Assembly: GCF_001043895.1 (NCBI RefSeq)
Contig: NZ_JTHF01000111.1
Coordinates: 26,553-90,552, forward strand
Direction: 5' to 3'
Origin: Methylobacterium indicum
GTDB lineage: Bacteria > Pseudomonadota > Alphaproteobacteria > Rhizobiales > Beijerinckiaceae
Length of the DNA stretch: 64,000 nt
Position numbers and translations under genes: made by a program. Positions 26,473 through 34,822 of the stretch are shown here, one piece after another; the stretch's first letter is position 1, and the number at the start of each line of letters is the position of its first letter. Under the pieces are notes generated by a model. The model was not told the DNA's origin. It did no database searches and saw only the letters and a list, made by a program, of their open reading frames with translations.

Positions 26473-27327
26473 ATGACAATCAGGTCTGCTCTCGCCCTCG
26501 TCCTCTCGCTCGCCATCGGCACCGCCGGGGCGGCCAGGGCCGACGACACGGTGCCGGAGACGGTGCGGATCGCCACCGAGGGCGCCTATGCGCCCTACAA
26601 CTTCACCAAGCCCGACGGCACCCTCGACGGCTACGAGATCGAGCTCGGCCGCGAGATCTGCGCCCGCGCCAAGCTGAAATGCGAGTTCGTGGCCCAGGAC
26701 TGGGACGGCGTGGTACCGGGTCTCAACGCCAAGAAGTTCGACGCCATCATGTCGGGCATGACGATCACGGATGCGCGCCTGAAGGTGGTGGATTTCACCA
26801 AGCCCTATAGCGGCGATTCCTCGGGCTTCGCCGTCGACCGCAACGGGCCGCTCGCCAAGCTTCCCCTGGGCGGCCAGAAGTTCAGCCTGATGGACGAGGC
26901 CGAGGCGGCGAAGGCCCTCGACGCGATCAAGCCGCTCCTCAAGGGCAAGACCGTCGGCGTCCAGGTCTCGACCATCCACGCGGCCTTCATGGACAAGTAC
27001 CTCAAGGGCACCGTCGAGGTGCGCGAGTACAAGACCACCGAGCAGCACGACCTCGATCTCGCCGCCGGCCGCATCGACGCGATCTTCGCCAACGACGCGC
27101 CGCTCCGGGCCACCGCCGAGAAGCCGGAATTCGCCGACACGGTGATGCTGGCGGGCCCGCGCTTCCGCGGCGGCATCCTCGGCCGCGGCGTGGCGATGGG
27201 CCTGCGCAAGGGCGAGGCGAAGCTGAAGGCCAAGCTCGACGAGGGCATCGACGCGGTGATCGCCGACGGCACCCTGAAGAAGCTCTCGCTCAAGTGGTTC
27301 AAGGCCGACATGACCCCGCAGGGCTGA
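26473..27327 (+). CDS. polar amino acid ABC importer, binding protein
   Basis: Periplasmic binding protein (284 residues) of the lysine/arginine/ornithine-octopine family: signal peptide to ...AARADD, then VRIATEGAYAPYNF, DGYEIELGREICARAK, QDWDGVVPGLNAKKFDAIMSGMTIT and the late motif LKKLSLKWF. ATG 26473 directly precedes the hydrophobic signal; an upstream in-frame start at 26437 would add 12 unlikely residues. First gene of a four-gene importer operon. Basic amino acids or opines are likely cargo, by family only. Confidence 0.9.
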   Translation: MTIRSALALVLSLAIGTAGAARADDTVPETVRIATEGAYAPYNFTKPDGTLDGYEIELGREICARAKLKCEFVAQDWDGVVPGLNAKKFDAIMSGMTITDARLKVVDFTKPYSGDSSGFAVDRNGPLAKLPLGGQKFSLMDEAEAAKALDAIKPLLKGKTVGVQVSTIHAAFMDKYLKGTVEVREYKTTEQHDLDLAAGRIDAIFANDAPLRATAEKPEFADTVMLAGPRFRGGILGRGVAMGLRKGEAKLKAKLDEGIDAVIADGTLKKLSLKWFKADMTPQG

Positions 27328-27358
27328 GGGTGCGTCGTCGGACGGGGGCCCCATCCGC

Positions 27359-28063
27359 GTGAGCGCCTTCACCCTTCTCGGCTTCGGCCCCGGCGGCTGG
27401 GGCGGCGCGCTGCTCGTCGCCGCCGGCACCACCCTGGGCCTCGCCCTGTGCGGCTTCCTGCTCGGGGCCGTGCTCGGCGGCCTCGCCGCGAGCGCCAAAC
27501 TCTCCGGCCTCCTGCCCCTGCGGGCGCTCGCCGAGGGCTACACCACGCTCCTGCGCGGCGTGCCGGACCTGCTCGTCATCTACCTGATGTATTTCGGCGG
27601 CAGCGCGGCCCTCGGCGTGGTCGGGGGCTGGTTCGGCGCCGAGGGCTTCATCGGCGTGCCGGCCTTCGGGGTCGGCGTGGTGGCGCTCGGGGTGATCTCC
27701 GGCGCCTACCAGGCGGAGGTCTTCCGCGGCGCCTACCTCGCCCTCGATCGCGGGCAGATCGAGGCGGCCCGCGCCGTCGGCATGCATCGCGGGCTGATCC
27801 TGCGCCGGGTCGTGGCGCCGCTCGTCGCCCGCGACGCCCTGCCGGGCCTCGGCAACGTCTGGCAGATCCTGCTCAAGGATTCGGCGCTGGTCTCAGTGAC
27901 GGGCCTCGTCGAGCTGCTGCGCCAGGCCCAGGTCGGCGCCGGCTCGACCCGCCAGCCCTTCACCTTCTACCTCGCGGCCGGCGCCCTCTACCTCGCCATC
28001 ACCTCGCTCTCGACCTGGGGTTTTTCCCGGGCCGAAGCCCATGCGAGACGGGGGATCCGATGA
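27359..28063 (+). CDS. polar amino acid ABC importer, permease 1 (HisQ/OccQ-like)
   Basis: Inner-membrane permease of 234 residues with the family signature EAARAVGMHRGLILRRVVAP and the N-terminal LLGFGPGGWGGALL found in OccQ/NocQ/HisQ proteins. It starts with GTG at 27359, 31 bases after the binding protein stop. It ends in an ATGA overlap with permease 2, implying coupled translation of the heterodimer. Confidence 0.92.
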   Translation: MSAFTLLGFGPGGWGGALLVAAGTTLGLALCGFLLGAVLGGLAASAKLSGLLPLRALAEGYTTLLRGVPDLLVIYLMYFGGSAALGVVGGWFGAEGFIGVPAFGVGVVALGVISGAYQAEVFRGAYLALDRGQIEAARAVGMHRGLILRRVVAPLVARDALPGLGNVWQILLKDSALVSVTGLVELLRQAQVGAGSTRQPFTFYLAAGALYLAITSLSTWGFSRAEAHARRGIR

Positions 28064-28770
28064 TCGACGTCGCGTTCCTCGATGCCACCGTCCGGACGCT
28101 GCTCGGCGGCGTGCCTCTTACCTTAAGCCTCACCGCCGGCTCGGTGGCGCTCGGCGGCGTTCTGGCAGCCCTCGCCGCCTGGGGCCGGCTCTCGGGCATC
28201 GTCCCGCTCGACTGGATCGCCCGGCTCTACATCTTCGTGTTCCGCGGCACGCCGCTGCTCGTGCAGATCTTCCTGATCTATTACGGGCTCGGCCAGTTCC
28301 GGCCGGTGCTCCAGGCCTGGGGCCTGTGGACCTTCTTCCGCGAGCCGTACTGGTGCGCGCTCCTGGCGCTCGCCCTCAACACCGGGGCCTACACGGCGGA
28401 GATCTTTCGCGGCGCGGTCCTCTCGGTCCCGTACGGGGCATTGGTGGCGGGGCGGGCCTGCGGCATGCCGCGGCTCCTGCTGTTTCGCCGGATCACCCTC
28501 CCGCTCGCCACCCGCCAGGCCCTGCCGGCCTACGGCAACGAGGTGATCTCGGTAGTCAAGGCGACCTCGCTCGCCTCCACCATCACGCTGATGGAGATCA
28601 CCGGCCTCGCCCAGAAGCTCATCGCCCAGAGCTTCCGGGCGCTGGAGGTCTTCGTCTGCGCCGGCGCCTTCTACCTCGCCCTCACCTTCGTGATCATCGG
28701 GCTCCTGCGGCTCGCCGAGGCCTGGCTCTCCCCGGACCTGCGCCCGCGACCGGCAGCCCGCCCCGCCTGA
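28060..28770 (+). CDS. polar amino acid ABC importer, permease 2 (HisM/OccM-like)
   Basis: Second permease subunit, 236 residues, with FVFRGTPLLVQIFLIYYGL, NTGAYTAEIFRGAVLSVPYG and the EAA-loop ACGMPRLLLFRRITLP. The ATG at 28060 follows GGGGGA and overlaps the upstream stop by four bases. It forms the membrane channel with permease 1 and is energised by the next gene's ATPase. Confidence 0.92.
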   Translation: MIDVAFLDATVRTLLGGVPLTLSLTAGSVALGGVLAALAAWGRLSGIVPLDWIARLYIFVFRGTPLLVQIFLIYYGLGQFRPVLQAWGLWTFFREPYWCALLALALNTGAYTAEIFRGAVLSVPYGALVAGRACGMPRLLLFRRITLPLATRQALPAYGNEVISVVKATSLASTITLMEITGLAQKLIAQSFRALEVFVCAGAFYLALTFVIIGLLRLAEAWLSPDLRPRPAARPA

Positions 28771-28784
28771 CCCCGGACCCGACC

Positions 28785-29567
28785 ATGCTCGCCCCCTCGC
28801 CCATCCGTCCCGAGGCCGTCGCGGTCCGCGACCTGCACAAGCATTTCGGCCATCTCGAAGTCCTGCGCGGCGTCTCGCTCTCGGCCCGGGAGGGCGAGGT
28901 GGTGGCGATCCTCGGCTCGTCCGGCTCCGGCAAGTCGACGTTGCTCCGCTGCATCAACCTGCTGGAGGTGCCGGAGGCCGGCGAGGTCGTGGTCGGCGAC
29001 GAGGCGGTGGCCTGGCGCGCCCGCCGCGGCGGCCGGGTGCCGGCGGATACCCGACAGGTCGATCGCATCCGCGCCCGGGTCGGCATGGTCTTCCAGAGCT
29101 TCAACCTCTGGTCCCACCGCACGGTGCTGGAGAACGTGATCGAGGCGCCGGTCCACGTGCTCGGCCGCAAGAGAGCCGAGTGCGTCGCCGAGGCCGAGGC
29201 GCTCCTCGCCAAGGTCGGCATCGCCGACAAGCGCGACCACTACCCGGCGCATCTCTCCGGCGGCCAGCAGCAGCGCGCCGCCATCGCCCGGGCGCTGGCC
29301 ATGCACCCGCGCGTCCTGCTCTTCGACGAGCCGACCTCCGCCCTCGATCCCGAGCGCGTCGCGGAGGTGCTGCGGGTGATGCGGGCGCTCGCCGAGGAGG
29401 GCCGCACCATGCTGGTCGTCACCCACGAGATGGCCTTCGCCCGCGACGTCGCCCATCGGGTCGTCTTCCTGCACGAGGGAAGGATCCTGGAGGACGGCCC
29501 CTCCGAGCAGGTCTTCTCCGCGCCGACGTCGGACAGGTTCCGGCAGTTCCTGGCCCGGGGGGAGTGA
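28785..29567 (+). CDS. polar amino acid ABC importer, ATPase (HisP/OccP-like)
   Basis: Cytoplasmic ATPase of 260 residues: Walker A GSSGSGKST (about 44-52), Q-loop MVFQSFNLWSH, signature LSGGQQQR, Walker B VLLFDEPTSAL and switch His in VVTHEMAFA. The insert with DTRQVDRIRARV is typical of the HisP subgroup. ATG 28785 is 14 bases after the permease stop. Closes the importer operon; a convergent SDR gene begins 19 bases on. Confidence 0.93.
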   Translation: MLAPSPIRPEAVAVRDLHKHFGHLEVLRGVSLSAREGEVVAILGSSGSGKSTLLRCINLLEVPEAGEVVVGDEAVAWRARRGGRVPADTRQVDRIRARVGMVFQSFNLWSHRTVLENVIEAPVHVLGRKRAECVAEAEALLAKVGIADKRDHYPAHLSGGQQQRAAIARALAMHPRVLLFDEPTSALDPERVAEVLRVMRALAEEGRTMLVVTHEMAFARDVAHRVVFLHEGRILEDGPSEQVFSAPTSDRFRQFLARGE

Positions 29568-29586
29568 CCCGGCGCCGGATGCGCCG

Positions 29587-30387
29587 TCAGCGCGCCGCGA
29601 GGTCCCGGCGCAGGGTCGGCAGGCCGATGCCGGCGGCGTCGAAGCCGCCATCCACCGCCAGGGTCTGGCCGGTGACGTAGCTCGCGCGCTCGCCGCACAG
29701 GTACACGATGGCGTCGGCGATCTCGCGCTCCAACCCGTAGCGGTTGAGCGGTACCGCGTCGTGGTAGTCGGCCCGGATCGCCGCGCTGTGGACCTTCTTG
29801 GCCATCGCGGTATCGACGGGGCCCGGCGCCACGGCGTTCACCCGGATGCCGAGATGCGCGAGTTCGACCGCCTGCTGCTTCGTGAGGTGCTTGAGCGCCG
29901 CCTTGCTGGTGCCGTAGGCGACCCGCAGTGTCGAGGCGCGCTGGCCCGAGATCGACGTGATGTTGACGACGGCCCCGCCGCCGCCCCGCGCCATCACGGG
30001 GGCGGCCGCCTGCACGCACAGGAACGGGCCGGTCAGGTTGACGGCGAGCACCCGGGCCCACTCGGCCGGGGTGGTGTCGAGGAGCGGCTTGAACACCGCG
30101 GTGCCGGCATTGTTGACCAGCGCGTCGAGGCGGCCGAACCGGGCCTCGACGGCCGCCACCGCCGCCGCGACGGCCTCCGGATCGGCGACGTCGCCGGTGA
30201 GGGCCAGGGTGTCGTCCGGCCGGGCGATCTCGGCGACGGCCGCCTCCTGGGCCGGGCCGTCGATGTCGAGCAGCGCGACGCGCCAGCCCTCCTCCAGGAA
30301 GAGCCGCGCCGCCGAAAGCCCGATGCCCCGCGCCGCTCCGGTGACCAGGGCCACCCGGCCCGCGCCCGTCCCGCTCACGCCCGTCAT
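29587..30387 (-). CDS. SDR family oxidoreductase
   Basis: 266-residue NAD(P)-dependent dehydrogenase: TGAARGIG (16-23), NNAG (92-95), Ser145, Tyr158 and Lys162 (YGTSK), and C-terminal TGQTLAVDGGFDAAG. FabG-like sugar or alcohol dehydrogenases are nearest in style, and the substrate is unknown. It is downstream of the cupin gene on the same strand (54-base gap), so the two may be co-transcribed. Confidence 0.87.
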   Translation of the reverse strand: MTGVSGTGAGRVALVTGAARGIGLSAARLFLEEGWRVALLDIDGPAQEAAVAEIARPDDTLALTGDVADPEAVAAAVAAVEARFGRLDALVNNAGTAVFKPLLDTTPAEWARVLAVNLTGPFLCVQAAAPVMARGGGGAVVNITSISGQRASTLRVAYGTSKAALKHLTKQQAVELAHLGIRVNAVAPGPVDTAMAKKVHSAAIRADYHDAVPLNRYGLEREIADAIVYLCGERASYVTGQTLAVDGGFDAAGIGLPTLRRDLAAR

Positions 30388-30441
30388 GCCGCGTCCTCCC
30401 GCGTTTTTGTGCTCCGTGCATCGCGGCAGGAGCCCGGGAGG

Positions 30442-30891
30442 TCAAGCCGGATCGGGGTTGGCCGCGTTGCGCGCCATGAAGGTCTGCGCCGAGCCAGCCG
30501 CGGCATCGACGAAGATCACGTCGGTCGGCGCACGGCGCGGCGTATCGACGGACAGGAAGACCACCGGCTCCTCGATCAGCCGCGGCAGGGCGTGGATGAC
30601 GCCGCGCTCGAAGAACAGGAGCTGGCCCGGCCCGAACTCGGCCTCGTCCGAGGCGTCTCCGATCCAGAACGTGCCGCGGCCCGAGAGCACGTAGAGGTAC
30701 TCGTCGCACCCCTCGTGGTAATGCGCCGGCGTCGGCCGGTAGACGCGAAACACCCGGGCGCTCGCCGCCGGCCGGTCGGTCAGGTAGGTGTCGACCAGCA
30801 TCGTGGCGGCGCTCGCCGGCAGGGCGTCGGCGATCGCCTGGACGTCGAAGCGGCCCCGGGTCGGCAGTACGGTCGGATCGGGCTCGGCCAT
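30442..30891 (-). CDS. cupin domain protein
   Basis: 149-residue single-domain cupin. Motif 1 is HYHEGCDEYLYVLSGRG, giving His, His and Glu metal ligands; motif 2 is GQLLFFERGVIHALP with the fourth His. It could be a small dioxygenase, isomerase or sensor. The ATG at 30891 is preceded by GAAGGGAG. A longer frame adds an Arg/Pro-rich leader and is not supported. Upstream lies an AT-rich regulatory region shared with the divergent PQQ operon. Confidence 0.83.
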   Translation of the reverse strand: MAEPDPTVLPTRGRFDVQAIADALPASAATMLVDTYLTDRPAASARVFRVYRPTPAHYHEGCDEYLYVLSGRGTFWIGDASDEAEFGPGQLLFFERGVIHALPRLIEEPVVFLSVDTPRRAPTDVIFVDAAAGSAQTFMARNAANPDPA

Positions 30892-31022
30892 CGCGGAACT
30901 CCCTTCGTCGATCGGGACGTGCCTTGCGGGGCGCCGCGCTCCCGGCACCCTGGGCATCGTTCGACAGCTAGGGCGGTGCGGCTGCTCCCGCGAGAGGGCG
31001 CCCACCCGGCCGATCCGTCGCG

Positions 31023-31060
31023 GGCAATTTTTATGCGAGCCTTATAATAAGACCTTGACG
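31023..31060. promoter_or_regulatory. AT-rich divergent control region, cupin / PQQ operon
   Basis: In the 288-base gap between the cupin and PQQ-operon genes this stretch is unusually AT-rich for the genome. It holds CTTATAATAAG (31041-31051), an 11-bp odd palindrome containing a perfect TATAAT (31043-31048), and TTGACG at 31055-31060. No correctly spaced -35 was found for the TATAAT on the plus strand. A promoter or operator is likely but its direction is unclear. Confidence 0.4.
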
Positions 31061-31179
31061 ACGCGACCCCGACGGCTACCCTCACCGACAATTCGCCGCC
31101 AAAAGGCGAAGCTGACACGAGAGGGAGGATAATGGATGTCGCCATCCATGTCGCGCCTTGACGCCGGGACGGCTACGCC

Positions 31180-31638
31180 ATGCCGTCGATGAAATCGTCT
31201 CTCGATTGCCGGACGCCTGCGCTCAGCGTGACCTTTGCTGTGTTGCTGGGCTGTGTCCCCGCCCTGGCCGGCGAGATCGACGTGCTGCACGCCTCCGTCG
31301 CCCCCACCGAGAAGGTCGGGTCCGACGTCCCCCTGCACATGACGGTGATGAACCGCGCCGCCGAGGCCGATTCGCTGCTGCGCTTCCGCTGCCCGTTCGC
31401 GAATTTCAGCGAGCGCGTGACCGTCGACAAGGGCGGCGAGGGTCCGCCCTCCAAGCGACCGATCCAGGCCATCGCCCTCAAGGCCTCCGGCGAGACCGCG
31501 CTGACGCCCGAGGGCATGCACGTGATGCTGCTCCAGACCCGGCAGCCGCTGGTCGCCGGCGAACGCTTCACCTGCTCGGCGAGCTTCCGCAAGGCCGGCT
31601 CGGTCGAGGTGCCGGTCGAGGTCCGCGCCGTGAAATAG
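31180..31638 (+). CDS. PCuAC-like periplasmic protein with degenerate copper site
   Basis: 152 residues with a signal peptide (cleavage near ALAGE). The fold markers of the PCuAC (DUF461) copper chaperones are present: IDVLHASVAPTEKVGSDVP, MTVMNRAAEADSLL, LTPEGMHVMLL and a final KAGSVEVPVEV strand. The second metal pair His114/Met116 is kept, but the usual upstream His/Met ligands are missing; that segment reads FRCPFANF, and a second Cys occurs at 132. ATG 31180 or 31189 could be the start. First gene of the PQQ dehydrogenase operon, so maturation or redox support is a reasonable guess. Confidence 0.75.
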   Translation: MPSMKSSLDCRTPALSVTFAVLLGCVPALAGEIDVLHASVAPTEKVGSDVPLHMTVMNRAAEADSLLRFRCPFANFSERVTVDKGGEGPPSKRPIQAIALKASGETALTPEGMHVMLLQTRQPLVAGERFTCSASFRKAGSVEVPVEVRAVK

Positions 31639-31727
31639 GATTCTTTTCTTAAACGAATACGCCGGTCGCGAGGCTGCCCGCGCCGCGGCGACACATTCCA
31701 AAAGACGGCGGCCCGGAGGAGACCCCC

Positions 31728-33497
31728 ATGACGACGTCCCGGACGGTGCGGCGCATCCTTGCCGCGACCTCTCTCGCCGCCCTGACGGCCGGCGCCGCAC
31801 CCCTCGCCCCGGCGCTCGCCGCCGATGGCGGCGTCACGCAGGAGCGCCTGCTCAATGCCGACAAGGAAGAGGGCAACTGGATCCAGCACCACAAGAACTT
31901 CGCCGGCCACCGCTACTCGACGCTGACCCAGATCAACAAGGACAACGTCAAGAACCTCAAGGTCGCCTGGACGATGGCGCTCGGCGGCATCGAGTCCGGC
32001 GGCATCTGGAGCCACGGCGGGCTCGAAGGCACGCCGATCGTCGAGAACGGCATGATGTACGTCACCGACGGGTGGGGCTCGGTCTACAAGATCGACACCC
32101 GCGGCGGCGAGGGCAAGCTCCTCTGGAAGATGGACCCGAAGACCGACCGCGAATGGGCCGGCGCGGTCGCCTGCTGCGGCGTCAACAACCGCGGCGTCGC
32201 GCTCTGGGGCGACCTCGTGGTCAGCCACACCCTCGACGGGCGCCTGATCGCCACCAACAAGGAAACCGGCCAGGTCGCCTGGCAGCGCCAGGTCGCCGAT
32301 CCGGACAAGGGCGAGACCATCACCGGCGCGCCGCTGATCGTGAAGGGCCTGGCGATCTCCGGCGTCGGCGGCGCCGAATACGGCATCCGCGGCTGGATCG
32401 CCGCCACCGACCTGAAGACCGAGAAGGAGGTCTGGCGCACCCACACCATCCCGGGCAAGGGCGAGCCCGGCTCCGAAACCTGGAAGGGCGACAACAACGC
32501 GGCGGTCAGCGGCGGCGGCTCGACCTGGGTGACCGGCACCTACGATCCCGAGACCGACACGATCGTCTGGGGCGTCGGCAATCCGGGCCCGGACTGGGAC
32601 AACGCCTACCGGCCGGGCGACAACCTCTACACCGACTCGACGCTCGGCCTCGACGCCACGACCGGCAAGATCAAGTGGCACTTCCAGCACACGCCGAACG
32701 ACCCCTACGACTATGACAGCGTGTCGGAAAACCTCCTGGTCGAGGCGAACGGCCGCAAGCTCGCCATCGAGGCCGACCGCAACGGCCACGCCTACGCGGT
32801 CGACCGCACCAACGGCCAGTTCGTCTGGGCAACGCCCTTCGTCAAGAAGGTGACCTGGACCAAGGGCATCAACCCCGATACCGGCAAGCCGTTCGAGTAC
32901 GACCCGACCAAGGACGTGCAGCGCTACAACCCGGCGGCGACTCCGAGCGCCGAGAACAAGAACGCCGATTTCTGCCCGGGCAACATGGGCGGCAAGAACT
33001 GGCCGCCGACCGCCTACAACCCGAACCTGCAATACTGGTACATCCCGGTCATCGAGAGCTGCAACCGCGTCACCCACGAGGCGATGACGCAGGCCAACCT
33101 GAAACCCCGGGAGTTCTTCACCGGCGGCGGGCCGAGCCAGCCGTTCCGGATCACCGGCAGCGTGACGGCGATCGACGTGAAGACCGGCAAGGTCGCCGGC
33201 AAGCACGAGACCCAGTTCCCGCTGTTGGGCGGCATGCTGGCCACGCCCGACCTCGTCTTCACCGGCGAGCCGGGCGGCGGGGTGATGGCGCTCGACGCCA
33301 AGAGCCTCGACAAGCTGTGGGAGTTCCGCACCGGCAGCGGCGTCAACGCGCCCCCGATGACCTTCACGGTCGACGGCAAGCAATATGTCGCGATCCTGGT
33401 CGGTCTCGGCGGCGCCTGGGACAAGTGGTTCATCGACTCGACCCCGGAGCTGAAGAACATCCAGACCGGCTCGATGCTCTACGTCTTCGCGCTCTGA
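31728..33497 (+). CDS. PQQ-dependent alcohol dehydrogenase, calcium type
   Basis: Periplasmic quinoprotein of the methanol/ethanol dehydrogenase family, 589 residues, with a signal peptide ending ALAAD. It has the vicinal disulfide Cys149-Cys150 (ACCGVNNRG) under PQQ, metal ligands Glu217 and Asn285 (GNPGPDWD) and catalytic Asp309 (LGLDATTG). Lanthanide enzymes (XoxF, ExaF) carry a second Asp two residues after the catalytic one; here that position is Thr311, so Ca is expected. It resembles type I ethanol dehydrogenases more than MxaF. GGAGGAG precedes the ATG. The natural alcohol is unknown; the downstream cytochrome c is the likely acceptor. Confidence 0.92.
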   Translation: MTTSRTVRRILAATSLAALTAGAAPLAPALAADGGVTQERLLNADKEEGNWIQHHKNFAGHRYSTLTQINKDNVKNLKVAWTMALGGIESGGIWSHGGLEGTPIVENGMMYVTDGWGSVYKIDTRGGEGKLLWKMDPKTDREWAGAVACCGVNNRGVALWGDLVVSHTLDGRLIATNKETGQVAWQRQVADPDKGETITGAPLIVKGLAISGVGGAEYGIRGWIAATDLKTEKEVWRTHTIPGKGEPGSETWKGDNNAAVSGGGSTWVTGTYDPETDTIVWGVGNPGPDWDNAYRPGDNLYTDSTLGLDATTGKIKWHFQHTPNDPYDYDSVSENLLVEANGRKLAIEADRNGHAYAVDRTNGQFVWATPFVKKVTWTKGINPDTGKPFEYDPTKDVQRYNPAATPSAENKNADFCPGNMGGKNWPPTAYNPNLQYWYIPVIESCNRVTHEAMTQANLKPREFFTGGGPSQPFRITGSVTAIDVKTGKVAGKHETQFPLLGGMLATPDLVFTGEPGGGVMALDAKSLDKLWEFRTGSGVNAPPMTFTVDGKQYVAILVGLGGAWDKWFIDSTPELKNIQTGSMLYVFAL

Positions 33498-33512
33498 AGC
33501 GGGATCCTTCCA

Positions 33513-33537
33513 GGCGGGGCGCGGTGAGCGCCCCGCC
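33513..33537 (+). terminator. intercistronic hairpin after PQQ dehydrogenase
   Basis: A perfect 10-bp stem GGCGGGGCGC / GCGCCCCGCC with a GGTGA loop lies between the dehydrogenase and cytochrome genes. Without a T-tract it more likely stabilises or attenuates the message than ends it. Confidence 0.55.
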
Positions 33538-33556
33538 GCGCACGAGGTTTTGACGG

Positions 33557-34072
33557 ATGCGGAAAACGATGCTGCCGGTGGTGCTCGCCGGCCTCGCGCT
33601 CGCTTCTCCGGCCTGGGCGCAGGGCGCCCGGACCGCCGCGGGCGAGGGCGATCTCGCGGTGTTCAAGAAGGCCTGCTCGGGTTGCCACAAGTGGCATGGC
33701 GGCGGCGGCGGTGGATATGGCGGCGACGCCCTGTCGCTGCGCAAGACCCAGCTCGACAAGGAGCAGATCGCCGAGGTGGTGCGCTGCGGCCGGCCCGGGA
33801 CCGGCATGCCCTACCACCTGCGCGGCGCCTACGATTCGGTGAAGTGCTACGACTCGCTCAAGGCCGACATGGCCGGCAACATGCCGCCGGAGACCGCGGT
33901 GTTCCTGCGCCCGGCGGAGATCGACGCGGTGGCGACCTACGTCGCGACCCAGCTCAAGGGCAAGGGCGATCCGACCTTCGAGGAATGCACCGCCTTCTTC
34001 GGCACCACCTCCCGGGCCTGCGACGTCTACCGCAAGAAGGAGGGCTCCGATGCGCCGACCGTCTCGCACTGA
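33557..34072 (+). CDS. c-type cytochrome of the PQQ dehydrogenase operon
   Basis: 171-residue periplasmic monohaem cytochrome: signal peptide to ...AWAQG, haem motif C40-S-G-C43-H44 followed by the odd Gly-run KWHGGGGGGYGG. Met84 (GTGMPYH) or Met109 (GNMPP) is the candidate sixth ligand. Four more cysteines (77, 97, 144, 155) lie outside the haem motif and could form two disulfides, unusual for such a small cytochrome. It is 59 bases behind the PQQ dehydrogenase and presumably its electron acceptor. Not recognisably XoxG or MxaG. Confidence 0.85.
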   Translation: MRKTMLPVVLAGLALASPAWAQGARTAAGEGDLAVFKKACSGCHKWHGGGGGGYGGDALSLRKTQLDKEQIAEVVRCGRPGTGMPYHLRGAYDSVKCYDSLKADMAGNMPPETAVFLRPAEIDAVATYVATQLKGKGDPTFEECTAFFGTTSRACDVYRKKEGSDAPTVSH

Positions 34073-34676
34073 CCTGGCAATCCTCGCCGCCCTCCTCTGC
34101 GCCGGCCCGGCCCTGGCCGCCGGCCCGGAGGCGGCGGACCTGCGCGACATCAGGGTCGGGATGCCGGTCTCGGAGATCGCACCCGGGAGCTACGGCGACC
34201 TCGCCTGCCGCGAGGGTCCGGCCAGGAGCCTTAATGGCTGGACCGACTGGCGGGCCTGCCCGGCCGACGCGAAGGGGCTGCACGCCATCGGCTTCGCGTA
34301 TGCCGACGGCACCACGCGCAACGGCACCCGCGTCGCCGGCCATCCGGCCCGCCTCACGCTCCTCGTCGGGGACGACGCCCGGGTGGACGGTCTGGTGATC
34401 GAGACCGACGACGCGGTGCCGCTCTACCTGCGCAAGAAGGGCCACCTCCTCGGTCTCCAGGCCCGCAGCCACTGGGGCGACGAGGGCTGGACCTGCGCCG
34501 AGGGCAAGCCCACCGGCGACGAGACGCCGCTCGGCGAGACCTTCGTCAAGGAGGAGTGCCGCAAGGCGCTCGGACCCAAGAGCGTGACGGTCACCCGCGA
34601 CCTCTACGGCCACCAGGGCGCCGACCCGCGCGCCTTCATCAGCCGCACCCGGATCGTGGTGGCGGCGACGAAGTAG
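34050..34676 (+). CDS. exported protein of unknown function, PQQ operon
   Basis: 208 residues with a signal peptide (ILAALLCAGPALAAG). The mature part has four Cys (LACREG, WRACPAD, GWTCAEG, KEECRKA) and segments DIRVGMPVSEIAPGSYGDLAC and HWGDEGWTCAEGKP. I do not recognise a named family. The start overlaps the cytochrome stop by 23 bases, so it belongs to the same operon and is probably co-translated. A strong hairpin closes the operon. Possible roles are assembly or an extra subunit; both are guesses from position. Confidence 0.8.
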   Translation: MRRPSRTDLAILAALLCAGPALAAGPEAADLRDIRVGMPVSEIAPGSYGDLACREGPARSLNGWTDWRACPADAKGLHAIGFAYADGTTRNGTRVAGHPARLTLLVGDDARVDGLVIETDDAVPLYLRKKGHLLGLQARSHWGDEGWTCAEGKPTGDETPLGETFVKEECRKALGPKSVTVTRDLYGHQGADPRAFISRTRIVVAATK

Positions 34677-34679
34677 AGC

Positions 34680-34703
34680 GGGCGGGAGCCGGTCCTCCCG
34701 CCC
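34680..34703 (+). terminator. hairpin ending the PQQ operon
   Basis: Perfect 9-bp stem GGGCGGGAG / CTCCCGCCC with a six-base loop, starting four bases after the stop codon of the last operon gene. No T-tract. Confidence 0.6.
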
Positions 34704-34822
34704 CGAAACCTGACGGTTCGACAACACCCGCTTCAGCCCTGGTTCAACGCCACGGCGCGACAGTGGCGACATGCCGGCGGTGACCACCGCCCGAGCGTTG
34801 CCCCGCTGAAGAGTCGCCCGCC

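Noticed and set aside
31728..33497. XoxF (lanthanide-dependent methanol dehydrogenase) assignment
   Set aside because: The residue two places after catalytic Asp309 is Thr311, not the Asp needed for lanthanide binding, and the neighbours are not xoxG/xoxJ.
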